64,000 nt of DNA from an uncultured Azohydromonas sp. (GCF_937926365.1 NZ_CALAOH010000226.1:62001-126000), one strand, 5' to 3'; numbered from the stretch's first letter, positions 27,757 through 36,587 are shown. The notes: generated by a model not told the origin, from the letters alone. Translations and numbers: made by a program.

Positions 27757-28316
27757 GCCGCCGCGCGCGCCGGTATTTCCTGATGGTGCTGCTCGTCGCG
27801 GCACTGGGCGCGCTGGCGTGGGACGGGCTGGCGCAGTGGCGCGCGCAGGGCTGGAACACGGTGATCACGCAGCGGCAGGTCCTGGCCGCGGCCGGTGCGC
27901 AGGCCGCCAGCGCGCCGCAGGCGCTGCCGGCCGAGCTGCGCTTTGCCGTCGCGAGCGAGCAGGCCGCCGCCGGCAACGACGCGGCGGCGCTGGACGGCTG
28001 GCGCGCGCTGCAGTCCGGCACGCCGTTGGGCCGCGCCGCGCGCTTCAATGCCGCCAATGCACTGCTGCGCGAGGCCGCACGGCTGCGCGCGGGCGAGCAG
28101 CCCGGGCAGGCCATCGCGCTGGTGGAGCTGGCCAAGGAGAACTACCGCGAGCTGTTGCGCCAGGACCCGGGGCACTGGGCCGCCCGCTACAACCTGGAAC
28201 GCGCTCAGCGACTGCAGCCCGATGCCGAGGACGCGGAGACGGCGCCCGCCGCCGCGCCGCGTGATGCGGAGCGCGCGCCCACCACGGCGCGCGGCGTGGC
28301 GCAGGGGCTGCCATGA
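27729..28316 (+). CDS. mxaK: MxaK-like membrane-anchored protein (195 aa)
   Basis: One transmembrane segment near residues 15-33 follows a short basic N-terminus; the rest is Ala-rich, helical and tetratricopeptide-like (RAARFNAANALLREAARL, ARYNLERAQRL). It overlaps the previous gene by 28 nt and the next by 4 nt. Size, anchor and position between two VWA genes match MxaK. Confidence 0.65.
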   Translation: MRTAHTLGLSRRARRYFLMVLLVAALGALAWDGLAQWRAQGWNTVITQRQVLAAAGAQAASAPQALPAELRFAVASEQAAAGNDAAALDGWRALQSGTPLGRAARFNAANALLREAARLRAGEQPGQAIALVELAKENYRELLRQDPGHWAARYNLERAQRLQPDAEDAETAPAAAPRDAERAPTTARGVAQGLP

Positions 28317-29302
28317 CAGGCGGCCGATTCGCCGCCCCGGCAGCGCTGCGCCGTGTCCTGGCCGGGCCGCCGGGGCGCCGGGCGCTGCTGCCGTGTGCCA
28401 TCGGGCTGCTGCTCCTGGCGCTGGCCGATCCGCGGCTGCCGCTGGTGCGCGCGCAGGTGGAATCGGTGGTGGTGCTGGACATCACGCAGAGCATGGACGT
28501 GGTGGACGTGCAACTGCAGGGCCGCAGCGTTTCGCGGCTGGCGCTGGCGCGCGCCGCGCTGCACGAGGCGCTGGGGCGGCTGCCTTGCGGCTCGCGCATC
28601 GGGCTGGGCGTGTTCACCGAGCACCGCAGCGTGCTGCTGCTGGCGCCGCTGGAGGTCTGCGCGCACCTGCAGGAACTGCGCGGCGCGCTGGCGCGCATCG
28701 ACGGCCGCATGGCGTGGAGCGGCAACAGCGAGGTGGCCAAGGGGCTCAACAGCGCGCTGCGCCTGGTGCGCGCGCTGCCCGAAGCGCCTTCGCTGGTCTT
28801 CGTCACCGACGGCCACGAGGCGCCGCCGCTGAACCCGCGCTACCGCCCGCCCATGGACGGCACCGACCGCGCCTCGGGCTGGCTGGTGGGCGTGGGAGGG
28901 CTGGCGCCGGTGCCCATCCCGCGCAGCGACCCCGAGGGCCGGCCGCTGGGCTTCTGGGGCGCGCGCGAGGTGCTGCAGGTCGAGCCTTACAGCCAGGGCC
29001 GCGGCGGCAGCGTGCAGGGCGAGCGCATGGTGGAGGACCCCGCCGGCCCCGCGCCACCCGACCTGGGCGCCACGCCGGGGCGCGAGCACCTGTCCTCCCT
29101 GCGCGAGCCCTACCTGCAGCGCCTGGCGCAGGAGACCGGCCTGCGCTACGCCCGGCTGCACCCGGGCGTGCCGCTGCTGGCGCTGCTGCGGGATCCGGCG
29201 CAGCAGCGACGCCAGCCGGTGCCGTTGCGCCCGCTACTGGTGGTGCTCGCGCTGGCATTGCTGGCGCTGCGGCATGCGGGCCGCGTGCGCCCGGGTGTTT
29301 GA
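28313..29302 (+). CDS. mxaL: Von Willebrand factor A membrane protein (MxaL-like)
   Basis: Second VWA protein of the cluster: N-terminal membrane segment (about 25-42), VWA domain with DITQSMD and VFVTDGHEAPP, and a C-terminal membrane segment (about 300-320). The MIDAS motif is D-x-T-x-S rather than DxSxS, as in many bacterial VWA proteins. Last gene of the six-gene run. The 329-aa length fits MxaL. Confidence 0.7.
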   Translation: MTGGRFAAPAALRRVLAGPPGRRALLPCAIGLLLLALADPRLPLVRAQVESVVVLDITQSMDVVDVQLQGRSVSRLALARAALHEALGRLPCGSRIGLGVFTEHRSVLLLAPLEVCAHLQELRGALARIDGRMAWSGNSEVAKGLNSALRLVRALPEAPSLVFVTDGHEAPPLNPRYRPPMDGTDRASGWLVGVGGLAPVPIPRSDPEGRPLGFWGAREVLQVEPYSQGRGGSVQGERMVEDPAGPAPPDLGATPGREHLSSLREPYLQRLAQETGLRYARLHPGVPLLALLRDPAQQRRQPVPLRPLLVVLALALLALRHAGRVRPGV

Positions 29303-29429
29303 GTCGGTCCGGGCATTCCACCCGCGTCCGGCTCGGGCCCGCTCGCCACGCTCCATCTGGTTGAGTGCGCTCCGGGTTGCTGGGGATGCGCGCGCCCACG
29401 CGCTGTGCTTGCTTCCTTCGTCGCACGGT

Positions 29430-29517
29430 GAAAAACGGCATTTCGCATTGTGAAGTTCTGGTTTTTCGCGGCGCAGCAATTTTTCTCATTACGGAAAACG
29501 GCATCCCGCATTGCGAG
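29430..29517. promoter_or_regulatory. Two repeated operator-like sites upstream of aceA
   Basis: AAAACGGCATTTCGCATTGTGAAG-like sequence at 29432-29455 recurs at 29495-29518 as AAAACGGCATCCCGCATTGCGA, 63 bp apart, i.e. six helical turns. Each contains a TTCGCA/TGYGAA-type half palindrome like those bound by IclR-family regulators. They are candidate sites for a regulator of aceA. Confidence 0.5.
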
Positions 29518-29543
29518 AGTGTTTTTGTAAGTGCTTGATTTTT

Positions 29544-29573
29544 TTGAAGAAAAAAATCTGTCTTATATAAGAC
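29544..29573 (+). promoter_or_regulatory. Putative aceA promoter overlapping a 14-bp palindrome
   Basis: A perfect palindrome GTCTTATATAAGAC lies at 29560-29573 in a locally AT-rich stretch. A possible -35 TTGAAG (29544-29549), 16-bp spacer and -10 TATAAG (29566-29571) would place the palindrome over the -10 element, which suggests repression by blocking RNA polymerase. Which regulator binds is unknown. Confidence 0.45.
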
Positions 29574-29656
29574 ATAAGTCTTCTGTCCGGCGCGTTCCGC
29601 CTTTAGGCTTTAGCCATCGATTCGCCACTTGCATCTCACCCCTGAAGGAGTACCTG

Positions 29657-30973
29657 ATGAGCCAACTGACCCGCGAACAGCAGATCGCCGCCCTGGAGAA
29701 GGACTGGGCTGAGAACCCCCGTTGGAAGCTCGTGAAGCGTGGCTACAGCGCCGCCGACGTGGTGCGTCTGCGCGGCAGCCTGCAGCCCGAGTACACGCTG
29801 GCCCAGCGTGGTGCCGAGAAGCTGTGGGAGAAGGTCAACGGCGGTGCCAAGAAGGGCTACGTGAACGCCTTCGGCGCGATCACCGCCGGCCAGGCGATGC
29901 AGCAGGCCAAGGCTGGCCTGGAAGCCGTGTACCTGTCGGGCTGGCAGGTCGCCGCCGACGGCAACACCTCCGAGACGATGTACCCGGACCAGTCGCTGTA
30001 CGCCTACGACTCGGTGCCGACCATGGTTCGCCGCATCAACAACACCTTCAAGCGTGCCGACGAGATCCAGTGGTCGCGCGGCATCAATCCCGGCGACGAA
30101 GGTTTCGTGGACTACTTCCTGCCCATCGTGGCGGACGCTGAAGCCGGCTTCGGTGGCGTGCTCAACGCCTTCGAGCTGATGAAGAACATGATCGCCGCGG
30201 GCGCCGCCGGCGTGCACTTCGAGGACCAGCTGGCCGCCGTGAAGAAGTGCGGCCACATGGGCGGCAAGGTGCTGGTGCCGACCCGTGAAGCCGTCGAGAA
30301 GCTGATCGCCGCGCGCTTCGCCGCCGACGTGATGGGCGTGCCCACCATTGTGCTGGCCCGTACCGACGCCGAGGCTGCCAACCTGCTGACCAGTGATTGC
30401 GACGACAACGACAAGCCCTTCATCACCGGTGAGCGCACCCAGGAAGGCTTCTACCGCGTCAAGAACGGCCTGGAGCAGGCCATCAGCCGCGGCGTGGCCT
30501 ACGCGCCCTACGCCGACCTGGTGTGGTGCGAGACCGGCGTGCCCGACATCGGCTTCGCCCGCGAGTTCGCGCAGGCCGTGCACGCTGCCTGCCCGGGCAA
30601 GCTGCTGAGCTACAACTGCTCGCCCTCGTTCAACTGGCGCAAGAACCTGGACGACAAGCAGATCGCTTCGTTCCAGGAAGAGCTGTCGGCGCTGGGCTAC
30701 AAGTACCAGTTCATCACCCTGGCTGGTATCCACATCAACTGGTACAACACCTTCCAGTTCGCCCATGCCTATGCCCGCGGCGAAGGCATGAAGCACTACG
30801 TCAACATGGTGCAAGAGCCCGAGTTCCAGGCGCGCGAGCAGGGCTACACCTTCGTGTCGCACCAGCAGGAAGTCGGCGCCGGCTACTTCGACGACGTGAC
30901 GACCGTGATCCAGGGCGGCTCCTCCAGCGTCAAGGCGCTGACCGGTTCCACCGAGGAAGAGCAGTTCCACTGA
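29657..30973 (+). CDS. aceA: Isocitrate lyase
   Basis: Splits isocitrate into glyoxylate and succinate in the glyoxylate shunt, needed for growth on acetate and fatty acids. The catalytic KKCGHM motif is at 196-201 (Cys198); SGWQVAAD and NCSPSFNW are also typical. At 438 aa it is the short bacterial form. GAAGGAG lies upstream of ATG 29657. Codon choice is strongly biased, as in a highly expressed gene. An AT-rich control region with repeated sites precedes it and two hairpins follow. Confidence 0.97.
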   Translation: MSQLTREQQIAALEKDWAENPRWKLVKRGYSAADVVRLRGSLQPEYTLAQRGAEKLWEKVNGGAKKGYVNAFGAITAGQAMQQAKAGLEAVYLSGWQVAADGNTSETMYPDQSLYAYDSVPTMVRRINNTFKRADEIQWSRGINPGDEGFVDYFLPIVADAEAGFGGVLNAFELMKNMIAAGAAGVHFEDQLAAVKKCGHMGGKVLVPTREAVEKLIAARFAADVMGVPTIVLARTDAEAANLLTSDCDDNDKPFITGERTQEGFYRVKNGLEQAISRGVAYAPYADLVWCETGVPDIGFAREFAQAVHAACPGKLLSYNCSPSFNWRKNLDDKQIASFQEELSALGYKYQFITLAGIHINWYNTFQFAHAYARGEGMKHYVNMVQEPEFQAREQGYTFVSHQQEVGAGYFDDVTTVIQGGSSSVKALTGSTEEEQFH

Positions 30974-31044
30974 TCAACCAGATCCACTGAGCCTGTGCGT
31001 GGGGTGCGGGCTGCCGGCGAATCCAAGCCGGCCCTTCAGTGAGA

Positions 31045-31110
31045 CATGCGGCGGCAACCCTGCCGCATGCAGCCCGACGGCTCAAACGGCCGTCGGGCTT
31101 TTTACTTTTT
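31045..31110 (+). terminator. Tandem hairpins with T-run terminating aceA
   Basis: First hairpin CATGCGGC/GCCGCATG at 31045-31069; second hairpin AGCCCGACGG (31071-31080) pairing with CCGTCGGGCT (31090-31099), followed by TTTTACTTTTT. The second is a classic rho-independent terminator. Confidence 0.85.
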
Positions 31111-31180
31111 GGGCCGCTCAACGGGCAGGGCAGGGCGCACGGGCATACTCGCCGCCCGTTGCAACCCGGACCGTCGTCGC

Positions 31181-32116
31181 TTGAGCACCCAATTCCTGAC
31201 GCCGCAGATGGCCGGCCTGCTCGCGCGCATGTCGCGCGTGAAGACCCCGCCGCTGCACACCATGACCCCGGCCGACGCGCGCGCGGCCTATACGCTGCGC
31301 GCCGAGGTGCTGGACCTGCCGCGAGCCCCGCTGGCGCGGGTGGAAGACTTCACGCTGCCCGCCGCCGACGGCACGGCGTTGCCCGCGCGCCTCTACGCGC
31401 CTTCGCACGAGCGGCTGCCGTTGCTGCTGTACCTGCACGGTGGCGGCTTCGTCATCGGCAACCTGGAGACGCATGACAGCCTGTGCCGCCAGCTGGCGCT
31501 GCGCAGCGGCGGCGCGGTGGTGGCGCTGGACTACCGGCTCGCGCCCGAGCACCGTTTCCCGACCGCGGTGGATGACGCCTGGGCCGCGCTGCACTGGTTG
31601 GCCCGGCACGCGCACACGCTGGGCCTGGACGCGTCGCGGCTCGCCGTGGGCGGCGACAGTGCGGGCGGCACGCTCGCGGCGGCCACGGCGCTGCACGCGC
31701 GCGACGTGGGGCTGTCGCTGGCGCTGCAGCTGCTGATCACGCCCGGCACCACGGCGCATGCCGACACGGCCAGCCACAAGCTCTTCGCCAGCGGCTTCGT
31801 GCTGGACGCGGCGGCGATTGCCTGGTTCTTCGATCACTACATCGACGTGCACCACCGCCGCGACTGGCGCTTCGCGCCGCTGGAGGCGGAGGTGGACGGC
31901 GTGGCGCCGGCCTGCCTGATCCTGGCGGAGTGCGACCCGCTGGTGGACGAGGGCGTGGCCTACGCCGACAAGCTGCGCCTGGCCGGCGTGCCCGTGGATC
32001 TGGAGCTCTACCGGGGCCTTACCCACGACTTCATCAAGATGGGCCGTGCCATCCCGCAGGCGGCTCAGGCGCAGCAGGTAGCGGCCGAAGCCCTGCGACA
32101 GGGGTGGGGCGGCTGA
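31181..32116 (+). CDS. Alpha/beta hydrolase, hormone-sensitive lipase family (311 aa)
   Basis: Esterase of family IV: oxyanion-hole HGGGFV, nucleophile Ser in GDSAGG, the catalytic Asp in ECDPLVDEG, and His in THDF. TTG 31181 (MSTQFLTPQM) is chosen because LTPQMAGLLARM matches the usual N-terminus of the family; ATG 31208 is the alternative. Starts farther upstream would lie in the aceA terminator. The natural substrate is not known. Confidence 0.8.
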   Translation: MSTQFLTPQMAGLLARMSRVKTPPLHTMTPADARAAYTLRAEVLDLPRAPLARVEDFTLPAADGTALPARLYAPSHERLPLLLYLHGGGFVIGNLETHDSLCRQLALRSGGAVVALDYRLAPEHRFPTAVDDAWAALHWLARHAHTLGLDASRLAVGGDSAGGTLAAATALHARDVGLSLALQLLITPGTTAHADTASHKLFASGFVLDAAAIAWFFDHYIDVHHRRDWRFAPLEAEVDGVAPACLILAECDPLVDEGVAYADKLRLAGVPVDLELYRGLTHDFIKMGRAIPQAAQAQQVAAEALRQGWGG

Positions 32117-32305
32117 CGTTAGACAACGTACATGGCTTGTGGAGCTACCGACCGCAACGTACAAGCAACTTGGTATGCGCTCCCGCCTTCGTGTCTACAG
32201 TCGAATGGCCGCTGGAGGAATGGCCGCTGGAGCGGCGCTGTCCCGGAGTGGCCGAGGCGAGGCACCGCCAGGCTACGGGGTGCTTGAAACCGCAGCACAA
32301 CGTAC
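32117..32305. repeat. Intergenic region with 13-bp direct repeats and a tandem 15-mer
   Basis: ACAACGTACATGG occurs at 32123-32135 and 32297-32309, with a related CAACGTACAAG at 32153-32163. Between them a 15-bp unit GAATGGCCGCTGGAG is duplicated in tandem (32204-32233). The second 13-mer contains the ATG of the acetyltransferase. No gene is supported; a 51-codon frame from 32132 is open but has no ribosome-binding site. Confidence 0.6.
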
Positions 32306-32791
32306 ATGGTTATAAACACTTCTCAACGCCTACCTGACACCACTTACCTGCAAACCGGCAACTGGCAGGACCTGGGGGAGGTCGCCCAAACGATCCGGCA
32401 CGCCGTGTTCGTGGAGGAGCAGCGCATCCCGGCGGACCTGGAGCGCGATCCGGCCGATGCCGGTTGCATGCACGCCGTGGTCTTCAACGCGACTGGCCAG
32501 CCCGTGGGTACTGGGCGTCTGCTGCCGCTGTCCGACGGCGTCATGAAGCTCGGACGCCTGGCGGTGCTGCGCTCCTGGCGTGGTCACGGCATAGGCCAGG
32601 CGCTGCTGCAGGCCTTGTTGGAAGCGGCGCGCGGGCAGGGTGCGCGCGAGGTGATGCTGCATGCGCAGCAGTCCGCGGCGAGCTTCTACTTAGAGGCCGG
32701 CTTCGAGCCCCGTGGCGAGGAGTTCATGGAGGCAGGCATCCCGCACCTGGAAATGGTGCTTGGGTTGCAACGCGGGGATCGAGGCCAGTGA
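32306..32791 (+). CDS. GNAT-family N-acetyltransferase (161 aa)
   Basis: Acetyl-CoA-dependent transferase. The central motif LGRLAVLRSWRGHGIGQALL contains the R/Q-x-x-G-x-G/A acetyl-CoA loop, and FYLEAGFEPRGEEFMEAGIPHLEM is typical of the ElaA/YjcF-like subgroup. Substrate unknown. ATG 32306 lies within a repeated 13-bp sequence and has no strong ribosome-binding site. Confidence 0.8.
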   Translation: MVINTSQRLPDTTYLQTGNWQDLGEVAQTIRHAVFVEEQRIPADLERDPADAGCMHAVVFNATGQPVGTGRLLPLSDGVMKLGRLAVLRSWRGHGIGQALLQALLEAARGQGAREVMLHAQQSAASFYLEAGFEPRGEEFMEAGIPHLEMVLGLQRGDRGQ

Positions 32792-32839
32792 CCTTGTTCG
32801 CGCATTCCCGCGCCTTCGCCGAGGGCTGACGGAAGCTTC

Positions 32840-33649
32840 CTACAGCAGCGCCTGCACCTTGCCCGCCATCTGTACCGCCGGCCTGGCTGGCCAGCGCGGC
32901 AGCTCCACGCGGGTACGGAAAGGCTCCGGCCCGTGCGTGAGCTCCACCGCCACCAAGCGCTGGCTCTCGCGCTCGCGCACCAGCACCGTCGAGCAGCGCG
33001 TGGCGTAGTGCGGCATGTCGATGAAAACGGAGGAGAGGTAACGCTCCACCTCCAGCGGCACGCCCGTGCTGGGCAATGCCGCATCGGGCGCCGGCGTGCG
33101 GTTGGACAGCGCCAACAGCAGGGTGTCGATCAGCCCGTCCACGTCGTCATGGCGCTGCAGCGCTTGCGCCAGATCCTGCTTGAGCTGCACAGTCTTGGGC
33201 CAGGGTGTGTCCAGCGCGGCATTGGACAAGCCGTGCACGCCGGGCCGCAGCGCGTGCGGAGCCGGGTGGTCAGTGCCGGTCCAGAAGAACTCGCCGCGCA
33301 CGAGATCGGCCGCGAGCAGGTTGAAGGGGTTGTGCCGGGCGATGCTCAGCGCGTCACAGAAACCCGTTGCGTCCGCGCCACCCAGCAGCCATTGCGGGAC
33401 GATTTCGCCGCGCGAAGGCGCGTCCGGCTGCACGGCGCCGGGCCGGCGCACGTTGGTGAGCATCGCCAGGCGGCCGGCGTCGGTGAAACCGCACCAGGTG
33501 CCACCGGCGCGCAGGTCCCGGCCGGCCACGATGCCTTCCGCCCAGCGGTGCAGCGCGGCGGCGGGGCGATCCAGAAACTCGTCACGGTTGGCGGCCAGTA
33601 CGAGGTCGAAGCGGGGATGCATGTCCCACGCCAGGGCGATCAGGCACAT
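32840..33649 (-). CDS. NRDE (TANGO2-like) family protein (269 aa)
   Basis: Begins MCLIALAW and carries the eponymous NRDE in AANRDEFLDRP, then GGTWCGFTDAGRLAMLTNVR; these define the Ntn-hydrolase-like TANGO2/NRDE family. The Cys following the initiator would be the nucleophile in that fold. The cellular role in bacteria is not established. It overlaps the DUF4936 gene by 10 nt and ends the ygfZ operon. Confidence 0.82.
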   Translation of the reverse strand: MCLIALAWDMHPRFDLVLAANRDEFLDRPAAALHRWAEGIVAGRDLRAGGTWCGFTDAGRLAMLTNVRRPGAVQPDAPSRGEIVPQWLLGGADATGFCDALSIARHNPFNLLAADLVRGEFFWTGTDHPAPHALRPGVHGLSNAALDTPWPKTVQLKQDLAQALQRHDDVDGLIDTLLLALSNRTPAPDAALPSTGVPLEVERYLSSVFIDMPHYATRCSTVLVRERESQRLVAVELTHGPEPFRTRVELPRWPARPAVQMAGKVQALL

Positions 33650-33966
33650 GGCTCGAACACTTCCACGTGGCGGGGACCCGCCACCAGCAGCGCCAGCGCT
33701 GTTGCGGCGGCATGGGCGATGTGGGCCTCCAGCGCCGCATCGATGCCGCCGGGGCGGGCATAGGTTTCCATCAGCGTGCGCTGCCCGTCCATGTCCTGGG
33801 GTTGCGGCCGCTGCAGCAGCGCACAAAGCAGGTCCGGGTGCGCGCGCCGGAGTTCGGCCTGGAAGGTCTGCACGGCCAGTACGCACGCACCCAGATCGGG
33901 CAGAGCCACGCGGTAATACACGAAGAGCTGGCGCCCGTCCGGGGCTCCGGACGGGTCAGGCGGCAT
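33640..33966 (-). CDS. DUF4936-type protein (108 aa)
   Basis: A small cytoplasmic protein (LFVYYRV near the N-terminus, ETYARPGG near residue 70) of the kind found between ygfZ and an NRDE gene in beta-proteobacteria. ATG 33966 is chosen to overlap the ygfZ stop by 11 nt. Function unknown; the operon suggests a role linked to iron-sulfur protein upkeep (inference). Confidence 0.6.
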   Translation of the reverse strand: MPPDPSGAPDGRQLFVYYRVALPDLGACVLAVQTFQAELRRAHPDLLCALLQRPQPQDMDGQRTLMETYARPGGIDAALEAHIAHAAATALALLVAGPRHVEVFEPCA

Positions 33967-34891
33967 CCAGAGGTACGTCGTAGGGCAGGGGCGTGTGCCG
34001 CAGTGCCGGGCCATCCGGGCTGCGCAGATGCAGCGAGGGTGCCTGCAACGCCGCGATCTTCAGTTCCACCAGCGTCGCGGTGCGGCCCTGCAGCGTGGCG
34101 GCATCGACCACCATGCCCGAGGGCTGCGTTGGATCGTCGCCAGCGGCAAACACTTCCTGGCCTGGGGCTGCATCGGCGGCATCGCTGTCGAAGAGGAACG
34201 CTCGGCGCTTGGTCGTGCCACGGTACTGGCTACGTGCCACCACCTCCTGGCCCGGGTAGCAGCCCTTCTTGAAATTGACGCCGCCCACCAGTTCCAGGTT
34301 GATCATCTGCGGCACGAACTGCTCGGAGGTAGCGGCGGCCACGCGCGGCAGGGCGCTGCGCACTTCCAGCCAGCGCCAGGCCTCCTCGGACAGCGCGGGC
34401 AGTGCCGGCGGTTCACCTGCGGCCAGCAGCCAACGCGGCACGCCGTCGACGTCGGGCAGGCGCACCACGTCGGCGTCCTGCACCCGCGCGCGCTGCCAGG
34501 GCTGCTGCGGCGCGGTCTCGCCGAGCCAAGCTGCGGCGCGGGGACCGGCCAGGCCGTAGAGGCGCAGGTCGGTGGCCTCGCTGAGCTTGCACTTGGCGCG
34601 CAGCACGAACATCGAGAGCCGCTTGACACTGGCCGCGAGCACGTCGGCGCTGCAGGCCAGCAGCACCTCATCCGGCGCCGGGCGCCATATGACGAAGCTC
34701 GCCAGCAGGCGGCCCTTGGCGGTGCAGTAGCCAGCCAGGCGGGCGGTGGTGGCGTTGAGGGAGTTCACGTCCTGCGTAAGTTGGCCATGCAGGAAGGACG
34801 CGGCATCCTCGCCGCTCGCGCGCACCAGGCCCCAGTGCGTCAAAGGCGCGGCACCGTCGAAGGTACCTGCCTGAATGAGGGTGTCGGTCAT
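33956..34891 (-). CDS. ygfZ: Folate-binding protein YgfZ
   Basis: Tetrahydrofolate-binding GcvT-fold protein that supports repair and assembly of certain iron-sulfur enzymes such as MiaB. The signature KGCYPGQEVVAR with its conserved Cys is present, and the length (311 aa) is right. ATG 34891 (MTDTLIQAG) is divergent from mltG with about 50 bp between. Confidence 0.9.
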   Translation of the reverse strand: MTDTLIQAGTFDGAAPLTHWGLVRASGEDAASFLHGQLTQDVNSLNATTARLAGYCTAKGRLLASFVIWRPAPDEVLLACSADVLAASVKRLSMFVLRAKCKLSEATDLRLYGLAGPRAAAWLGETAPQQPWQRARVQDADVVRLPDVDGVPRWLLAAGEPPALPALSEEAWRWLEVRSALPRVAAATSEQFVPQMINLELVGGVNFKKGCYPGQEVVARSQYRGTTKRRAFLFDSDAADAAPGQEVFAAGDDPTQPSGMVVDAATLQGRTATLVELKIAALQAPSLHLRSPDGPALRHTPLPYDVPLDAA

Positions 34892-34940
34892 GCGGCCATT
34901 ATGATCAGCGGCTTTGCCCCGGGCGGGTGTTGGTGTGGTG

Positions 34941-35954
34941 ATGAGGCGGATCTTGCTGGCGCTCGTGCTGCTGGTGGCCACGGTGACGCTGGCTGCGGGT
35001 GGCGTCGTGTGGTGGTGGTTGCAGCGGCCGCTGCAGCTGGAGTCGGCTTCGGTGGAGCTGTCCATCGAAGCGGGCGCCGCGCCGCGCGCGGTGGCACAGG
35101 CCTGGGTGCAGGCGGGAGTGCAGACCTCACCGCAGTTCCTCTACCAGTGGTTCCGTTGGTCGGGCCAGGCGCGCCAGATCCGCGCCGGTAGTTACGAGAT
35201 CGAGCCCGGCGTCACGCCGCGGCAGTTGCTGGACAAGATGGTGCGCGGCGACGAGGTACTGGAGAGCGTGCGCTTCATCGAGGGCTGGACCTTCAGGCAA
35301 CTACGCGCCGAGCTGGCTCGTGCCACGACGCTCAAGCCCGCCACAGCTACCCTCAGCGACGCAGAACTCATGGCTGCCCTGGGTGCGCCGGGCGTAGCGC
35401 CGGAAGGGCGCTTTTTCCCGGACACCTACGCGTACAGCCGCGGCGTGAGCGATCTCACAGTGCTCAAGCGCGCGCATGCGGCGATGCAGCGCCGCCTGGC
35501 GCAGACCTGGGCCGAGCGCCCGGCTGACACGCCACTGCGCAGCATGGACGATTTGCTGGTGCTGGCCTCCATCATCGAGAAGGAAACGGGCCAGGCTGCG
35601 GATCGTCCCAAGGTGGCGGCGGTGTTCCTCAACCGGCTGCGCGTGGGCATGCCGCTGCAGACCGATCCGACCGTGATCTACGGCCTGGGCGAGCGCTTCG
35701 ACGGCAACCTGCGCAAGCGCGACCTGCAGACCGACACGCCCTTCAACACCTACACCCGTACCGGGCTGCCGCCCACGCCGATCGCCATGCCGGGACTGGA
35801 ATCGCTGCGCGCTTCCGTGAAGCCAGCTCCCACGAAGGCGCTGTACTTCGTCTCGCGCGGCGACGGCAGCAGCGTCTTCAGCGACAACCTCGCGGACCAC
35901 AACCGGGCCGTCAACCAGTACCAGCGTGCGCCCCGAACCTCGGGCACACCCTGA
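34941..35954 (+). CDS. mltG: Endolytic murein transglycosylase MltG
   Basis: Inner-membrane enzyme that cuts nascent glycan strands and sets their length. One N-terminal membrane anchor (about 4-26), a LysM-like region, then the YceG domain with LASIIEKETG (catalytic Glu213) and the GLPPTPIAMPG block. Length 337 aa is normal. ATG 34941 is preferred over the in-frame ATG at 34914. The neighbour tmk is the usual one. Confidence 0.93.
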   Translation: MRRILLALVLLVATVTLAAGGVVWWWLQRPLQLESASVELSIEAGAAPRAVAQAWVQAGVQTSPQFLYQWFRWSGQARQIRAGSYEIEPGVTPRQLLDKMVRGDEVLESVRFIEGWTFRQLRAELARATTLKPATATLSDAELMAALGAPGVAPEGRFFPDTYAYSRGVSDLTVLKRAHAAMQRRLAQTWAERPADTPLRSMDDLLVLASIIEKETGQAADRPKVAAVFLNRLRVGMPLQTDPTVIYGLGERFDGNLRKRDLQTDTPFNTYTRTGLPPTPIAMPGLESLRASVKPAPTKALYFVSRGDGSSVFSDNLADHNRAVNQYQRAPRTSGTP

Positions 35955-35975
35955 TCCACCGTTTCCCTATCCCAC

Positions 35976-36587
35976 GTGAACCACGGCTTCATCACCTTCG
36001 AAGGCATAGACGGCGCGGGCAAGAGCTCGCACATCGAGGCGCTGGCGCAATGGCTGCGCGCTCGCGGGCGCGAGGTGCTGCTCACGCGCGAGCCCGGCGG
36101 CACGGCGCTGGCGGAGCGGCTGCGCGAGCTGCTGCTGCACGAGGCCATGGACACACTCACGGAAAGCCTGCTGGTATTCGCCGCGCGGCGTGACCACCTG
36201 CGCCAGCGCATCGAGCCGGCCTTGGCACGCGGCGCCACGGTGCTGTGCGACCGGTTTACGGACGCCACCTTCGCCTACCAGGGCGGCGGGCGCGGCTTCG
36301 ATCTGGACGTGCTGGGCCGGCTCGAAGGCTGGGTGCAGGAGGGCCGGCAGCCGGACCTGACACTGTGGTTCGACCTGCCGCCACGGATCGCGGCGCAGCG
36401 CCGTGCCGCGGCTCGTGCGGCGGACCGCTTCGAGCGCGAGGACGAAGTCTTCTTCACCCGCGTGCGCGAGGGCTACGCAGCGCGCGCGGTGGCGGCGCCG
36501 GGGCGTTTCGTGTGCATCGACGCCGCGCAGCCGCGCGAGGCAGTGTGGACGCAGATCGAGCGCTCGCTGCTGGAGCGCGGCTGGTGA
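35976..36587 (+). CDS. tmk: Thymidylate kinase
   Basis: Phosphorylates dTMP to dTDP. P-loop GIDGAGKSS at 10-18, the DRF motif in LCDRFTDATFAYQGGGRG and the lid region RAADRFERED are all present. GTG start at 35976; stop overlaps holB by GTGA. Length 203 aa is normal. Confidence 0.96.
   Translation: MNHGFITFEGIDGAGKSSHIEALAQWLRARGREVLLTREPGGTALAERLRELLLHEAMDTLTESLLVFAARRDHLRQRIEPALARGATVLCDRFTDATFAYQGGGRGFDLDVLGRLEGWVQEGRQPDLTLWFDLPPRIAAQRRAAARAADRFEREDEVFFTRVREGYAARAVAAPGRFVCIDAAQPREAVWTQIERSLLERGW

Noticed and set aside
32123..32309. Integron attC site or insertion-sequence ends suggested by GTTAGAC and the 13-bp direct repeats
   Set aside because: Only one GTTRRRY-like core is present, without a matching partner or hairpin, and there is no transposase or cassette gene between the repeats.
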